Assembly (NCBI GenBank): GCA_020438105.1
Contig: JAGQVE010000015.1
Location: forward strand, 1 to 64,000
Direction: 5' to 3'
DNA length: 64,000 nucleotides
Origin: Bacteroidales bacterium
Lineage (GTDB): Bacteria > Bacteroidota > Bacteroidia > Bacteroidales > JAADJA01
Shown here piece by piece: positions 55,210-64,000 of the stretch. Numbering within the stretch: the first letter of the stretch is position 1; every line of letters starts with the position of its first letter. The notes under the pieces were generated by a model, which searched no databases, was not told the DNA's origin, and saw only the letters and a program-made list of their open reading frames with translations. Both the position numbers and the translations under genes were made by a program.

Positions 55210-56790
55210 ATGAAATACGCTTTACTGTTTTTACTCCTCTTCCCTATTGCTGGAAGTACACAGGTATTATTTCAAAAGGAACTGACATATCCTTATCACA
55301 TAAACATTGAAGATTTCGCCATTCTCCCCGACAAAGGATATCTGATATGTGGCGGCATTCAGGCCTCAACACCCGATTCGAGTTATGCAATAATTATGCG
55401 CGTAGATTCATTAATGCAAGTGCAATGGTCCAGGAAATATGTTGCACTGGCAAGGGATTATTTCAAATGTATTACTCCTTTGTATGATGGAAATTTTGCT
55501 GTTGGAGGAGCAATCAAACAAAATTTCTCAAATTTTTATGGAAGTACTTTGTATAAAATTGATGAAAATGGTGACGTATTTTGGTGTAAAAACTATGCAA
55601 AAAACTTTGACGATGTCATTTATGAGGTTGTGGAACAGTCGGATAATACCCTGTTGCTGATCATTCGGCATGGTGTTTCAGGTCAGCCATCAAAAATTTT
55701 AAAGGTGGATGGTTCAGGCGCTATACTCAGTCAATATTCGATTAGTACCACCAATACCTTACCCGGCGTTGTTTTGGATCATGCGAAAGGCAATAGTTTT
55801 GGTGATGTTTTTATTGGAGGTTTGGTTTTAAATAATGCAACTGGCAAATACATGTTTTTTTTAGCTAAACTAAATACCAGCGATGTGTTATGGTATCGAG
55901 AATATGATTTTGGAAGAGCATCTAGTTTACTAAATGATATTGTTGTTTTAGACGACGGAAATATAGCCGTAACGGGTAGTGTTAGAGATGGTAATTTAAC
56001 AGATATTTCAAACGCCTATTTGATGAAAATCAGTCAGGGAAGTGGTGATATTATTTGGGCCAGGGAGATAAAACAAGAAAATGGGTTTTACGCTGCAGGT
56101 TTTGGACTTGCTGCCGCTGAAAATAATAATATTGTTTTATGTGGAATTGCTAATTCAGAAGAAGGCTACAAGGCAATTGCAACAAAACATGACGAATCCG
56201 GACAAATTATCTGGGAGAAAAATTATGGTGAAGGCGATTATGGATACCTTACTTCCGTTTTAAACATTGATAACAACGCCTTTCTTTTTAGCGGATTTAT
56301 GTCGTTGTCGGGAGGGAACTATTTAATAAAATCAGACTTGAATGGATCTTCATCATGTTTGACCAATAATTTTGATTTTGTTTTAAATGATCTGAATACC
56401 AGTTATTACACTCCCGACATTATCTTAAATGACCTGGAATTTGATCTGCTGAGTCCTTCATTTTCAATTGTCCCTATAAATTTGGATGAAAACCTCATTT
56501 GCGAAGGAACCGTGAATATTAATAAAAAACCCTTTACACCTTCGCCAATTATTTATCCAAATCCGGCCAGCGATATGGTTTCAATTCAGCTTCCTGCAGA
56601 AAATTTAAATACGGAGGTATCTGTCGCAGTTTTTAATTCACAATTGAAATTGATCCATACAGATAATTTATCCATTGAAATCAATGATAAGCTGATCAAA
56701 CTAAACACAGAAAACTTCAAACCCGGATTGTACATTTTTGAAGTGAAAACAGAAAAGGGCCTGTTTAGCGGAAAGTTTGTTAAGAAATAG
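55210..56790 (+). CDS. Secreted propeller-like protein with T9SS sorting domain
   Basis: A 526-aa protein with a signal peptide (KYALLFLLLFPIAGSTQ). The body (about residues 25-420) is a series of repeats with a common plan, such as GDVFWCKNYAKNFDDVIYEV and GQIIWEKNYGEGDYGYLTSV. This implies a beta-propeller of the kind found in Bacteroidota T9SS cargo. The C-terminal domain (PSPIIYPNPASDMVSIQLP ... PGLYIFEVKTEKGLFSGKF) is a T9SS type A sorting domain. No enzyme motif was seen; a binding or adhesion role is likely but unproven. It lies 144 bases after the other T9SS gene and has its own promoter-like sequence. Confidence 0.82.
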   Translation: MKYALLFLLLFPIAGSTQVLFQKELTYPYHINIEDFAILPDKGYLICGGIQASTPDSSYAIIMRVDSLMQVQWSRKYVALARDYFKCITPLYDGNFAVGGAIKQNFSNFYGSTLYKIDENGDVFWCKNYAKNFDDVIYEVVEQSDNTLLLIIRHGVSGQPSKILKVDGSGAILSQYSISTTNTLPGVVLDHAKGNSFGDVFIGGLVLNNATGKYMFFLAKLNTSDVLWYREYDFGRASSLLNDIVVLDDGNIAVTGSVRDGNLTDISNAYLMKISQGSGDIIWAREIKQENGFYAAGFGLAAAENNNIVLCGIANSEEGYKAIATKHDESGQIIWEKNYGEGDYGYLTSVLNIDNNAFLFSGFMSLSGGNYLIKSDLNGSSSCLTNNFDFVLNDLNTSYYTPDIILNDLEFDLLSPSFSIVPINLDENLICEGTVNINKKPFTPSPIIYPNPASDMVSIQLPAENLNTEVSVAVFNSQLKLIHTDNLSIEINDKLIKLNTENFKPGLYIFEVKTEKGLFSGKFVKK

Positions 56791-57028
56791 GTGGAGTAGT
56801 TGCTACTGCCCGCCTCCGCCGGTTGGCGGATTCGGACGGGCCCGCCCGGACGGTTCCGGTCGGACGGGATTGCTTGTTTCTTGCTGCTTTACGCTGGTTG
56901 CTGGTTGCTGCCCGCCATTCAACAAAGTCATCTTCCCGATTAGCCTAAGGCTATAATAATTTCACCCAATTAACTCAATCCACCCAATTAAACCAATTCA
57001 ACTAATTTACCTGATTCAACCTCCCGAT

Positions 57029-57044
57029 CCCGATAGCTATCGGG
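57029..57044. repeat. Palindrome CCCGATAGCTATCGGG, copy 1
   Basis: A 16-bp perfect palindrome (18 bp counting the flanking T and A). Extra half-sites CCCGAT on the left and ATCGGGAT on the right allow a larger stem. An identical core recurs 42 bases later. Confidence 0.85.
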
Positions 57045-57070
57045 ACTATCGGGATCAACCAATTCAACCT

Positions 57071-57086
57071 CCCGATAGCTATCGGG
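57071..57086. repeat. Palindrome CCCGATAGCTATCGGG, copy 2
   Basis: Identical 16-bp core to copy 1, flanked by CCAATTCAA-type units on both sides. Confidence 0.85.
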
Positions 57087-57160
57087 ATCAACCAATTCAA
57101 CCAATTTAACCAATTCAACCAATTTTACCAATTCAACCACTCCTATGTTTAAAACTAAAT

Positions 57161-57191
57161 TTTGACAAAAACCTCAGTAGCACTAATTTTG
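57161..57191 (+). promoter_or_regulatory. Promoter of guaA
   Basis: TTTG (57161-57164), a 19-base spacer and TAATTTTG (57184-57191): both boxes fit the Bacteroidota consensus at the expected distance. The ATG is 18 bases downstream. This is the clearest promoter in the window. Confidence 0.8.
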
Positions 57192-57209
57192 CGCCCCAAA
57201 AATAAGTTC

Positions 57210-58739
57210 ATGCAAGAAACCATCCTCATTCTTGATTTCGGATCACAGTATACGCAGCTGATAGCGCGCAGGGTAAGGGAACTAAATGTATATTGCGAGA
57301 TCCATCCATTCAATGATTTCCCGAAGATTAATGAATATATTAAAGGAGTGATCCTTTCCGGCAGCCCGTTTTCGGTTTTGGATCAAAACGCTCCTGTTCC
57401 AGATCTGACCGACATTCGCAAAAAAGTACCCCTATTGGGAGTTTGCTACGGAGCGCAGTTTCTTGCAAAACTGGATGGTGGCAAGGTTGAGCCTTCTTCA
57501 ATACGCGAGTATGGCAGGGCCAATTTATCTTTTATCAACCATCACAACGAGCTCATGCGCGGCATGACCGACGATTGCCAGGTATGGATGTCGCATGGCG
57601 ATACTATATTGCAAATCCCGGAGGCTTTTGAAATTATTACCAGCACCGGAGATGTGGAAGTAGGCGGTTACCAGGTTAAAGGCGAAAAAACTTATGGCAT
57701 ACAGTTTCACCCTGAAGTTTATCACACGACGGAAGGAATGACCCTTTTGCGGAATTTTGTGGTTGATATTTGCGGATGCTCCCAGGAGTGGACGCCCGAG
57801 TCGTTTATTGAAGCCACTATTGAAAACCTTCGGCAAAAGCTTGGAAATGACAAGGTGGTTTTGGGATTATCAGGAGGCGTTGATTCTTCAGTATCTGCAG
57901 TTTTACTTGATAAAGCCATTGGTAAAAACCTTCATTGCATATTTGTGGATAACGGCCTGTTGCGGAAAAACGAGTTTGAAACCGTTCTGGATTCTTACCA
58001 GCATATGGGATTGAACGTTATTGGCGTAGATGCTAAGGAACGGTTCTACAAAGCACTTGGAGGCGAGACCGATCCGGAAAAGAAAAGAAAGATCATCGGA
58101 GGTACTTTTATCGAAGTATTTGATGAAGAAGCCCATAAAATTCAGGATGTTAAGTGGCTGGCACAGGGAACCATCTACCCTGACGTGATCGAATCCAAAT
58201 CGGTGAAAGGGCCGTCGGCAACGATCAAGTCGCATCACAATGTAGGAGGGTTACCCGATTACATGAAGCTAAAAATCGTGGAACCGCTGAACACCCTGTT
58301 TAAAGATGAGGTGCGCAGGATTGGCCGTAAGTTGAAAATGGATCCGAACCTGATCAATAGGCATCCTTTTCCGGGGCCGGGATTGGGCATCCGTATTCTC
58401 GGAGACATCACCCGCGAAAAGGTGCGCATACTTCAGGAAGCCGATCATATTTACATCGAAGGATTAAAAAATTGGAACTTGTATGATAAAGTGTGGCAAG
58501 CCGGCGTTATCTTACTTCCGATACAAAGCGTCGGTGTTATGGGCGACGAACGTACTTACGAAAATGTTGTAGCTTTGCGGGCGGTAATTTCAACCGATGG
58601 CATGACCGCCGATTGGTCGCAGTTGCCCTATGATTTTTTAGCAAAGGTATCCAACGATATAATTAATAAGGTTAAGGGGGTTAACCGGGTGGTTTATGAT
58701 ATCAGCTCAAAGCCGCCGGCAACTATTGAGTGGGAATAA
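57210..58739 (+). CDS. guaA: GMP synthase (glutamine-hydrolysing)
   Basis: Start at ATG 57210 ([20 protein letters not shown]); an upstream TTG at 57162 lies inside the promoter and is rejected. The 509-aa enzyme makes GMP from XMP, ATP and glutamine. The N-terminal glutaminase domain has nucleophile Cys79 in GVCYGAQF and His167/Glu169 in GIQFHPEV. The ATP-pyrophosphatase domain has SGGVDSS at 221-227. The C-terminal dimerisation domain carries [15 protein letters not shown] and the end [18 protein letters not shown]. The LysM protein gene follows 15 bases later and is probably cotranscribed. Confidence 0.97.
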   Translation: MQETILILDFGSQYTQLIARRVRELNVYCEIHPFNDFPKINEYIKGVILSGSPFSVLDQNAPVPDLTDIRKKVPLLGVCYGAQFLAKLDGGKVEPSSIREYGRANLSFINHHNELMRGMTDDCQVWMSHGDTILQIPEAFEIITSTGDVEVGGYQVKGEKTYGIQFHPEVYHTTEGMTLLRNFVVDICGCSQEWTPESFIEATIENLRQKLGNDKVVLGLSGGVDSSVSAVLLDKAIGKNLHCIFVDNGLLRKNEFETVLDSYQHMGLNVIGVDAKERFYKALGGETDPEKKRKIIGGTFIEVFDEEAHKIQDVKWLAQGTIYPDVIESKSVKGPSATIKSHHNVGGLPDYMKLKIVEPLNTLFKDEVRRIGRKLKMDPNLINRHPFPGPGLGIRILGDITREKVRILQEADHIYIEGLKNWNLYDKVWQAGVILLPIQSVGVMGDERTYENVVALRAVISTDGMTADWSQLPYDFLAKVSNDIINKVKGVNRVVYDISSKPPATIEWE

Positions 58740-58754
58740 CCTTAACGTTTGACT

Positions 58755-61103
58755 ATGAAGAATTGGAAATTTCAGGTTTTTATTGCAGCATTTTTTGCAA
58801 TCATTTTAAATACTTCACTGTCGGCATCCGGCCAGCAAGTTGAAAAGTCGCAAATCAAAGAAACCATCGATGGAAAGGAGTATTATCTCCATTTTGTAAA
58901 ACAGGGCGAAACGCTTTATAATATCGCCAGGGCTTACAACATTACCGTTGATGATATTTTCAAATCCAATGAAGCCTCACGCGACGGTATCAGACCAGGG
59001 AACGTATTAAAAATCCCTGTTGACCTTAAGAACACCGGGCCCGAAAAGCAGCCGGAAAAGCCCAAAGAAGCATTTTTCTATCACATCGTAAAAAAGCAGG
59101 AAACCTTGTATGGCCTCTCCAAACAATACAATGTTAAGATTGAAGCCATTCAGAACCTGAACCCGGATATTTCCGGCGACCTGAGAGAAGGCGAAACTAT
59201 AAAAATCCCCGAGGCAACTGAAGTTACTAAAGTAACATCAACACCAGTTCCTGAAAATACTGCGATCCATATAATTTTGGAGGGTGAAACGCTTTATGCC
59301 ATCGCCCGCGAATACAATGTAACCACCGGAGAGATTATCAATGCCAATCCCGGAATTAATGCCCAGGATTTAGACATCGGACAAAAAATCGTGATCCCAA
59401 ATCAAAACCAGGCAGTAAAGGCTGAAGAGGAAACTACAATTGACAAATTGGATCCATTTAAAACACATACCGTCGAAAAAGGAGAAACCTTGTATAGCAT
59501 TGCCCGCGAGCATGCAGTTTCAGTTGATACCCTGAAGAAATACAACGATGGGCTGACCGTTAACCTCTATATTGGTCAAAAAATAAGTATACCGCAAAGC
59601 ACCACCGACAAAAGCTACCTCATTTACACACCCGACCGCAAAGAAGAACTGGAAGAAATAGCCAGTAAATACAGGATCGATAGCAAGGAGGTAAGTGAGA
59701 TCAATCCGGGAATTTCGAAAAAAGTGAAGAAAGGACAGGTAGTTAAAATTCCAGTAGAAGTACAGGAACCGGAAAAAAATGAGCCCCTAAAGAACGAAGA
59801 AGAACAATTCACATTGCAGAACGATTTTCCATGCCCCATTCATCCTTCGGCCCGGCTCAGGACTTACAATATTGCGCTTATGATCCCCCTTTTCCTTCAG
59901 GAAGTTGATAGCCTGGAGAAATATCGTGAGCGTGGTCTTGAATCCACTTCGGATATGATCTCCTTTCGCTTTCTGAATTTTTATGCCGGCTTTAAAATGG
60001 CCGTTGACTCTATGGAAAGTGCCGGCATGAAGATCAACCTGTTTGTTTACGATGTGGATAATGACCTTTCGAAAGTAAGCCAGGTTTTGCAAAAATCAGA
60101 ATTAAGTAGCATGGACCTCATCGTAGGCCCTTTGTATGCAAAGAGTTTTGCCCGGGTAGCGAATTTTGCCAAAACATTTCAGATTCCCATCGTAAATCCC
60201 CTATCAACGCGGGAAGAGATCATTGGCAACAACCCATATGTTTACAAAATAAAACCTGCTGAGGAAGTACAAACCGATCTGATGGTTAATTACCTCCTCG
60301 AAAACTATCCTAAAAGCAACATTGTGCTGGTAAGGCATAACAAATACAAATACCAACCTACGATTTCTTATATCAGAAATAACCTGAATGCAAAACGGCC
60401 GGGGCATGTGATGGTTCCAAATTCAAAAATTGCAGCGCTGATTAAAAAGTCCGAGCAAAACTCCATTTTTACGGAAAATAAACTTTTTGAAAAAGAACAG
60501 ATCAACCACAGCCTGACGGACAGTTCATGGATTAGCAACCTGGTGAAAGAAGTTATTTATGTCGACGACAGTCTTCCGGGACTTGAAATGAACCTTTCAA
60601 AAATCAGGAATAATATCGTCGTGGCGATTAGTGATGACCTCGTATTCACAAAGGATTTAATGTCGCAGTTAAACAAATTGCACCTCGATCATCAAATTAC
60701 CGTTTTCGGGTTACCCGACTGGAATAGCTTTCAGGATATGGAAACCAATCAGTTATTGAACCTGCATGTGCATACTTTTACAGCATCCATAGTCGATTAT
60801 TCCGATCATAATATTGTCCGGTGGATTGAGATATACCGAAAACAATTCCACACCGAGCCTACCGCAGGAAATTTTGCATTCGACGGCTTTGACACAGGCT
60901 GGTATTTTTTAAATGCACTATACCGGTATGGTACCGGATTCAGGGAATGCACCCGAAATTTCAACCCTAATCTTATTCAAAGCAAATTCCGTTTCGAATC
61001 AAAGGAGGGTAACGGATTTCAAAATGTATACTGGAATATGGGTAAGTACGAGGATTACTCCTACAAAAGGGTAACCCTCCAGCATTTTATCAGTGATAAT
61101 TAA
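58755..61103 (+). CDS. LysM protein fused to a periplasmic-binding-like domain
   Basis: Start at ATG 58755 (MKNWKFQVFIAAFFAIILNT), a signal peptide; a TTG two codons earlier is rejected. The protein is 782 aa. Four clear LysM repeats lie at about residues 44-88, 108-152, 171-215 and 236-280, each with the GETLYxIA pattern and ending in IP. A degenerate fifth lies at 288-334. From about 370 to the end the sequence resembles type I periplasmic ligand-binding domains (YNIALMIPLFLQEVDSLEKY, MDLIVGPLYAKSFARVANFA). LysM repeats bind peptidoglycan, so it should be an envelope protein; the architecture is known in Bacteroidota but the ligand is not. Confidence 0.87.
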   Translation: MKNWKFQVFIAAFFAIILNTSLSASGQQVEKSQIKETIDGKEYYLHFVKQGETLYNIARAYNITVDDIFKSNEASRDGIRPGNVLKIPVDLKNTGPEKQPEKPKEAFFYHIVKKQETLYGLSKQYNVKIEAIQNLNPDISGDLREGETIKIPEATEVTKVTSTPVPENTAIHIILEGETLYAIAREYNVTTGEIINANPGINAQDLDIGQKIVIPNQNQAVKAEEETTIDKLDPFKTHTVEKGETLYSIAREHAVSVDTLKKYNDGLTVNLYIGQKISIPQSTTDKSYLIYTPDRKEELEEIASKYRIDSKEVSEINPGISKKVKKGQVVKIPVEVQEPEKNEPLKNEEEQFTLQNDFPCPIHPSARLRTYNIALMIPLFLQEVDSLEKYRERGLESTSDMISFRFLNFYAGFKMAVDSMESAGMKINLFVYDVDNDLSKVSQVLQKSELSSMDLIVGPLYAKSFARVANFAKTFQIPIVNPLSTREEIIGNNPYVYKIKPAEEVQTDLMVNYLLENYPKSNIVLVRHNKYKYQPTISYIRNNLNAKRPGHVMVPNSKIAALIKKSEQNSIFTENKLFEKEQINHSLTDSSWISNLVKEVIYVDDSLPGLEMNLSKIRNNIVVAISDDLVFTKDLMSQLNKLHLDHQITVFGLPDWNSFQDMETNQLLNLHVHTFTASIVDYSDHNIVRWIEIYRKQFHTEPTAGNFAFDGFDTGWYFLNALYRYGTGFRECTRNFNPNLIQSKFRFESKEGNGFQNVYWNMGKYEDYSYKRVTLQHFISDN

Positions 61104-61127
61104 TCCACCCATTTTAAGTTAATTCTA

Positions 61128-61135
61128 TATCTTTG
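61128..61135 (+). promoter_or_regulatory. -7 element before nusB
   Basis: TATCTTTG, a full TAnnTTTG match, 20 bases before the ATG at 61156. The -33 region has no clear TTTG. Confidence 0.45.
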
Positions 61136-61155
61136 CAAAAATTCTTTGAAATACT

Positions 61156-62121
61156 ATGCTAAGCAGAAGGCATTTGCGGATAAAAGTTTTACTGGCACTC
61201 TATGCGTTTTTTCAATCTCAAACCGAAAGTATTGCAGCCGGTGAAAAAGAGCTATTTAAAAGCATAAATAAATTGTATGAGATATTCATTTATCAACTTT
61301 CGTTACTCATCGAAATAGTTGAATATGCTCACAAGCGACTTGAAGAAAACAAATTGAAATTTTTCCCCACCGAAGAAGATCTCAATCCCAACACCCGGTT
61401 TACTGAAAATAAGGTCATCAAATTACTGGATGCCAATAAGGATTTCAGAAAGCATTATGACTTATATAAAATCAACTGGGTAGATGAAGAGGAAATGATC
61501 CGAAAACTTTGGGTGGAAGTTAGGGAAAGCCAGGATTTTAAAGATTATATGGCTTCAGAAACCAACACTTTCAACGACGACCGGGAAATACTTATCAGGA
61601 TCGTAAAAAAACAAATCACCGCCTCGGAAATTCTCCACTTTTACTATGAAGAGAAAAACATCCATTGGAGCGATGATTTTTTTACAGCTAACATGCTGGT
61701 TATAAAAACCCTGAAAGCATTAAAACCTACCTGGGGTGAGTCGCATCCACTACCTGAGTTATTTAAGGAAACGGTGGATGATGATGCCAATGAAGATCGT
61801 GAGTTTGTGAAGGATCTTTTCAGAAAAACAGTGGTTCATAGCGATGAATATGAGGCCCTGATTGCTGAAAAGGTAAAAAACTGGGAAATGGACAGGATTG
61901 CTGTTATGGATATTTTACTGATCAAAATGGCCCTGGCTGAGCTCATTGAATTCCCGTCGATTCCAATAAAAGTAACGCTTAACGAATACATCGAACTGGC
62001 CAAAATGTACAGCACTCCTAAAAGTAAAGTATTCGTAAATGGTATTTTGGACAAACTCATTATTGATCTGAAAAACTCCAAAAAGATCAAAAAAACCGGC
62101 AGAGGATTGCTGGAGAATTAA
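61156..62121 (+). CDS. nusB: Transcription antitermination protein NusB, long Bacteroidota form
   Basis: A 321-aa protein, about twice the length of E. coli NusB. It starts LSRRHLRIKVLLALYAFFQS, the usual N-terminal helix. An insertion or helical extension occupies about residues 60-215. The C-terminal NusB half (about 216-308) reads EDREFVKDLFRKTVVHSDEY, with IAVMDILLIKMALAELIEFP and NEYIELAKMYSTPKSKVFVN. NusB with S10 binds BoxA in rRNA leaders and supports rRNA transcription. Long NusB is common in Bacteroidota. Confidence 0.92.
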   Translation: MLSRRHLRIKVLLALYAFFQSQTESIAAGEKELFKSINKLYEIFIYQLSLLIEIVEYAHKRLEENKLKFFPTEEDLNPNTRFTENKVIKLLDANKDFRKHYDLYKINWVDEEEMIRKLWVEVRESQDFKDYMASETNTFNDDREILIRIVKKQITASEILHFYYEEKNIHWSDDFFTANMLVIKTLKALKPTWGESHPLPELFKETVDDDANEDREFVKDLFRKTVVHSDEYEALIAEKVKNWEMDRIAVMDILLIKMALAELIEFPSIPIKVTLNEYIELAKMYSTPKSKVFVNGILDKLIIDLKNSKKIKKTGRGLLEN

Positions 62122-62174
62122 TAAAAATTAACAGTCGGATGTAATAGTCAAAATAGGAATTTCCGAAATTTGCA

Positions 62175-62846
62175 ATGAAAGCAAAAATTACACTTATGAA
62201 GGCAGGTAAGATTTTACAATTTATTCTTGTAATAACAATTATAGCTGGTTTGGTTAGCTGTGATGGCAATAAAAGTAAAGCTAAAAAAGCGGATAAAGAT
62301 AAAAACACCGAATCAACTGCAAAGCAAGCAAACAAGCAGGAACCCGAATTAGTATACGATTCAAAAGGTAATATAACCGAGCGGCACGCCTATTCGTACC
62401 GCAAGGCCGACGGATCGGTGCGTTCATTTGATAGTTATTACTACACTTACGATGATCGTGGAAATGTTGTTAAAGAGGTAAAGGAGTCATACAAACCCGA
62501 CGGTACACTCAGTTATAAAAATATAAACTACTATACCTGGAACGATGATAACCTGCAGGTTGAACTGGTATTTGAATCTTACAATGCGGAAGATGAACTT
62601 CAGCGGAAAGCCCGGCATACCTACAAATATAACGAGCGTGGTCATAAAATTGAAGACCTTGGTTACTTTGATGATGGTTCAATCAGTTCGAAAATTGTGC
62701 TTGATCCTGATGAAAAAGGTGCTTTACGATCAGAAGAATTCATTCATTACAATGAGGATGGCAGCAAAAAGGACCACAAAAAATATTACTACACCGAATA
62801 TGGTCTCGATCGCACTGTTGATCTCATGGAACAAAAAGACAAATAA
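62175..62846 (+). CDS. Lipoprotein with YD-type repeats
   Basis: A 223-aa protein with a lipoprotein signal (LVSC, Cys29 from ATG 62175; an alternative ATG lies at 62196). A Lys-rich spacer follows. The mature part has short repeats such as YYYTYDDRGNVVKEV, YYTWNDDNLQ and HTYKYNERGHKIEDLGYFDD, like the YD/MORN-type repeats of secreted and antigenic proteins. No enzyme motif is evident. Its stop shares one base with the start of the AMMECR1 gene (TAATG). The function is unknown. Confidence 0.75.
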   Translation: MKAKITLMKAGKILQFILVITIIAGLVSCDGNKSKAKKADKDKNTESTAKQANKQEPELVYDSKGNITERHAYSYRKADGSVRSFDSYYYTYDDRGNVVKEVKESYKPDGTLSYKNINYYTWNDDNLQVELVFESYNAEDELQRKARHTYKYNERGHKIEDLGYFDDGSISSKIVLDPDEKGALRSEEFIHYNEDGSKKDHKKYYYTEYGLDRTVDLMEQKDK

Positions 62847-63382
62847 TGTATCAACCCAAGTCAGTATATACTGATATTGCGCTTAAAGCACTGATTCATT
62901 ACCTTGAATTTGGTGATACCCGAAATTTGGTTTTTGACAATATTCCTGAGGAGTTATATCAAACACAGCGGGCCTGTTTTGTAAGCCTTCATCTGGATGA
63001 TGGCGAGCTCAGAGGTTGTATTGGTACCATTGATCCTCAGGAAGAAAATCTGGTTAAAGAAATCACCCGAAATGCAGTTTCAGCCGCCATTAACGATAGC
63101 CGCTTTCATGCGCTTGAACCCGAAGAACTGGAGGATATAACCATATCGGTGGATGTGCTTACCAAAGCCACCGAAATTACCGCACTTGATGAGCTTGATC
63201 CCCGGATTTTTGGGATTGTTGTTACCGACGGTAGTTTCCGGCGAGGTGTTTTATTGCCCGGCCTTGAAGGCATCGACACCGCTGAAAAACAGATTGAAAT
63301 TGCCAAATGCAAAGCCGGACTTAACAGGACCGAGCTTGAAGATTTAACTATTTACAGGTTTACTTCCAATCGTTATCATTAA
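62846..63382 (+). CDS. amrA: AMMECR1 family protein
   Basis: A 178-aa protein with the AMMECR1 signature LRGCIGT at residues 55-61 and AAINDSRFHALEPEELEDIT. The family is often encoded with a Memo-like protein and a radical SAM protein (AmmeMemoRadiSam system), but neither partner is adjacent here. The radical SAM gene at 51.9 kb is of a different type and 10 kb away. The biochemical role of the family is unresolved. Translation is coupled to the preceding lipoprotein gene. Confidence 0.9.
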   Translation: MYQPKSVYTDIALKALIHYLEFGDTRNLVFDNIPEELYQTQRACFVSLHLDDGELRGCIGTIDPQEENLVKEITRNAVSAAINDSRFHALEPEELEDITISVDVLTKATEITALDELDPRIFGIVVTDGSFRRGVLLPGLEGIDTAEKQIEIAKCKAGLNRTELEDLTIYRFTSNRYH

Positions 63383-63509
63383 TCCCCGCTTAATTATATC
63401 AAGTATAAATTAGCCTTAATTTATGTAATTCAGGGTAAATTTTGGTTCACGGTTTCTTTTTTTTTCTTTATTTGCATTCAGCACAAATGCACCTGAAATA
63501 AAAAAGCAT

Positions 63510-64000
63510 ATGACCAAAATCATCTCCACATTAAAAATACTGTTCCCTGCATTTATATTTCTGTTTTCTGCGATGGATTCATTTGCCGGCAAAGAGGAAG
63601 ATCCATGTGCAAAAACAAATAAAATAATCGAGTTTATAAATACATTCCATATCAACCCACCAGCCATTGACGAGGCATTTAATAATCAGGTAAAAAAAAC
63701 GCTGCTTGAGCAACTTGATCCGGCTGGATATCTTTTAACAAAAGATGATGTAGATGCCATCTTTGCTGTTTGCCCTTCCCTTCCGGTAGCCGATTGCAAA
63801 TCCCATCAAAATTTTATTGACCGGATAACCACCATTTACGCAAACCGGTTAACAGCCATCGACAGCATGGTTAAAAGTACATTTGCAACACCCCTTGATT
63901 TTACAAAATCAGACTCCCTGCATTTTGATGGTTTAAAAAATGCGAATTACAATAAATCTGAATCAGAACTATATGCGTTTTGGGAGCAATATATGAGATT
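63510..64000 (+). CDS. Probable S41 (tail-specific/C-terminal processing) protease, N-terminal part
   Basis: An open frame from ATG 63510 runs off the window (163 residues seen). A signal peptide (TLKILFPAFIFLFSAMDSFA) is followed by helical sequence with FHINPPAIDEAFNNQVKKTL and LLEQLDPAGYLLTKDDVDAI. The latter resembles the N-terminal domain of Prc/CtpA-like proteases, where 'LDp...yl...D' precedes the PDZ domain. PDZ and catalytic Ser/Lys domains would lie beyond the edge, so the call is provisional. It should act in the periplasm. Confidence 0.55.
   Translation, partial: MTKIISTLKILFPAFIFLFSAMDSFAGKEEDPCAKTNKIIEFINTFHINPPAIDEAFNNQVKKTLLEQLDPAGYLLTKDDVDAIFAVCPSLPVADCKSHQNFIDRITTIYANRLTAIDSMVKSTFATPLDFTKSDSLHFDGLKNANYNKSESELYAFWEQYMR

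Larger units (their letters stand above)
56791..57160. repeat. Repeat-rich intergenic region
   Basis: This 370-bp gene-free stretch has three parts. First, a GC-rich block of about 80 bases contains inverted segments (GGCCCGCCCGGACGG, TCGGACGGG). Second, runs of a 9-base unit close to CCAATTCAA recur with small changes. Third, two copies of the palindrome CCCGATAGCTATCGGG are embedded in those runs. No ORF, tRNA or riboswitch was recognised. Such filler is common in Bacteroidota genomes. Confidence 0.8.

Noticed and set aside
57000-57140. Possible CRISPR-like array from regularly recurring units
   Set aside because: The units are only 9-16 bases, lie side by side or with irregular spacing, and no unique spacers or cas genes exist.

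Overview
The window looks like the chromosome of a member of the Bacteroidota (Bacteroidetes). The evidence is the recurring TAnnTTTG -7 promoter element, two secreted proteins with type IX secretion (T9SS) C-terminal sorting domains, the long (321 aa) NusB, several DUF3857/transglutaminase and MG2-type exported proteins, a ribosomal gene order without tuf or adk, and repetitive intergenic filler. A genus cannot be assigned from sequence alone. No rRNA, tRNA, CRISPR array, IS element, phage or obvious defence locus was seen.

Layout. 1-10 kb: exported or envelope proteins, mostly on the minus strand (partial MG2 protein, two translationally coupled DUF3857 proteins, a SRPBCC/GyrI-like protein, an unknown protein). 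At 7.8-9.2 kb lies a divergent pair around a promoter region packed with TTAAG/CTTAA pentamers, with an unusual regulator-like gene on the plus strand. 9-12 kb: DUF6599, Tat-type DUF362 and Old Yellow Enzyme genes on minus. 12.4-18.6 kb: phenylalanine/tyrosine catabolism (homogentisate dioxygenase, 4-hydroxyphenylpyruvate dioxygenase, fumarylacetoacetase, flavin-reductase-like protein, and a convergent aromatic amino acid hydroxylase); the tyrosine aminotransferase and maleylacetoacetate isomerase steps are not in the window. 18.7-22.1 kb: glycogen branching enzyme, a DedA/VTT-type membrane protein, thioredoxin-like and zinc-ribbon proteins. 22.2-25.5 kb: an L,D-transpeptidase lipoprotein followed by overlapping genes for a CDP-alcohol phosphatidyltransferase, a CdsA-type cytidylyltransferase and a dolichol/phytol-kinase-like protein. 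Together these could form a complete small lipid head-group pathway.

25.5-45.3 kb is ordinary core genome: eno, then the merged str-S10-spc-alpha ribosomal supercluster, all on minus, read from rpsL (44976) to rplQ (26949), with hairpin terminators after rplQ and after eno. Its 5' end has a long leader with two TACTTTTGC promoter elements and an 18-bp perfect palindrome. 45.4-50.1 kb: carbohydrate genes (alpha-amylase lipoprotein, HAD/phosphoglucomutase-like, aldose 1-epimerase) around a coupled pair: a spermidine-synthase-type membrane domain without its enzyme domain, and an exported class I glutamine amidotransferase lipoprotein.

50.2-52.8 kb: PPK2, an SDR protein lacking the catalytic Tyr/Lys, and a radical SAM protein, all on minus. 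52.8-56.8 kb: two T9SS cargo proteins, one an M23/LytM-type metallopeptidase. A repeat-rich 0.4-kb spacer precedes guaA, whose promoter matches the Bacteroidota consensus very well. Then come a LysM/periplasmic-binding fusion, NusB, a lipoprotein, an AMMECR1 protein and the start of a probable S41 protease that runs off the window.
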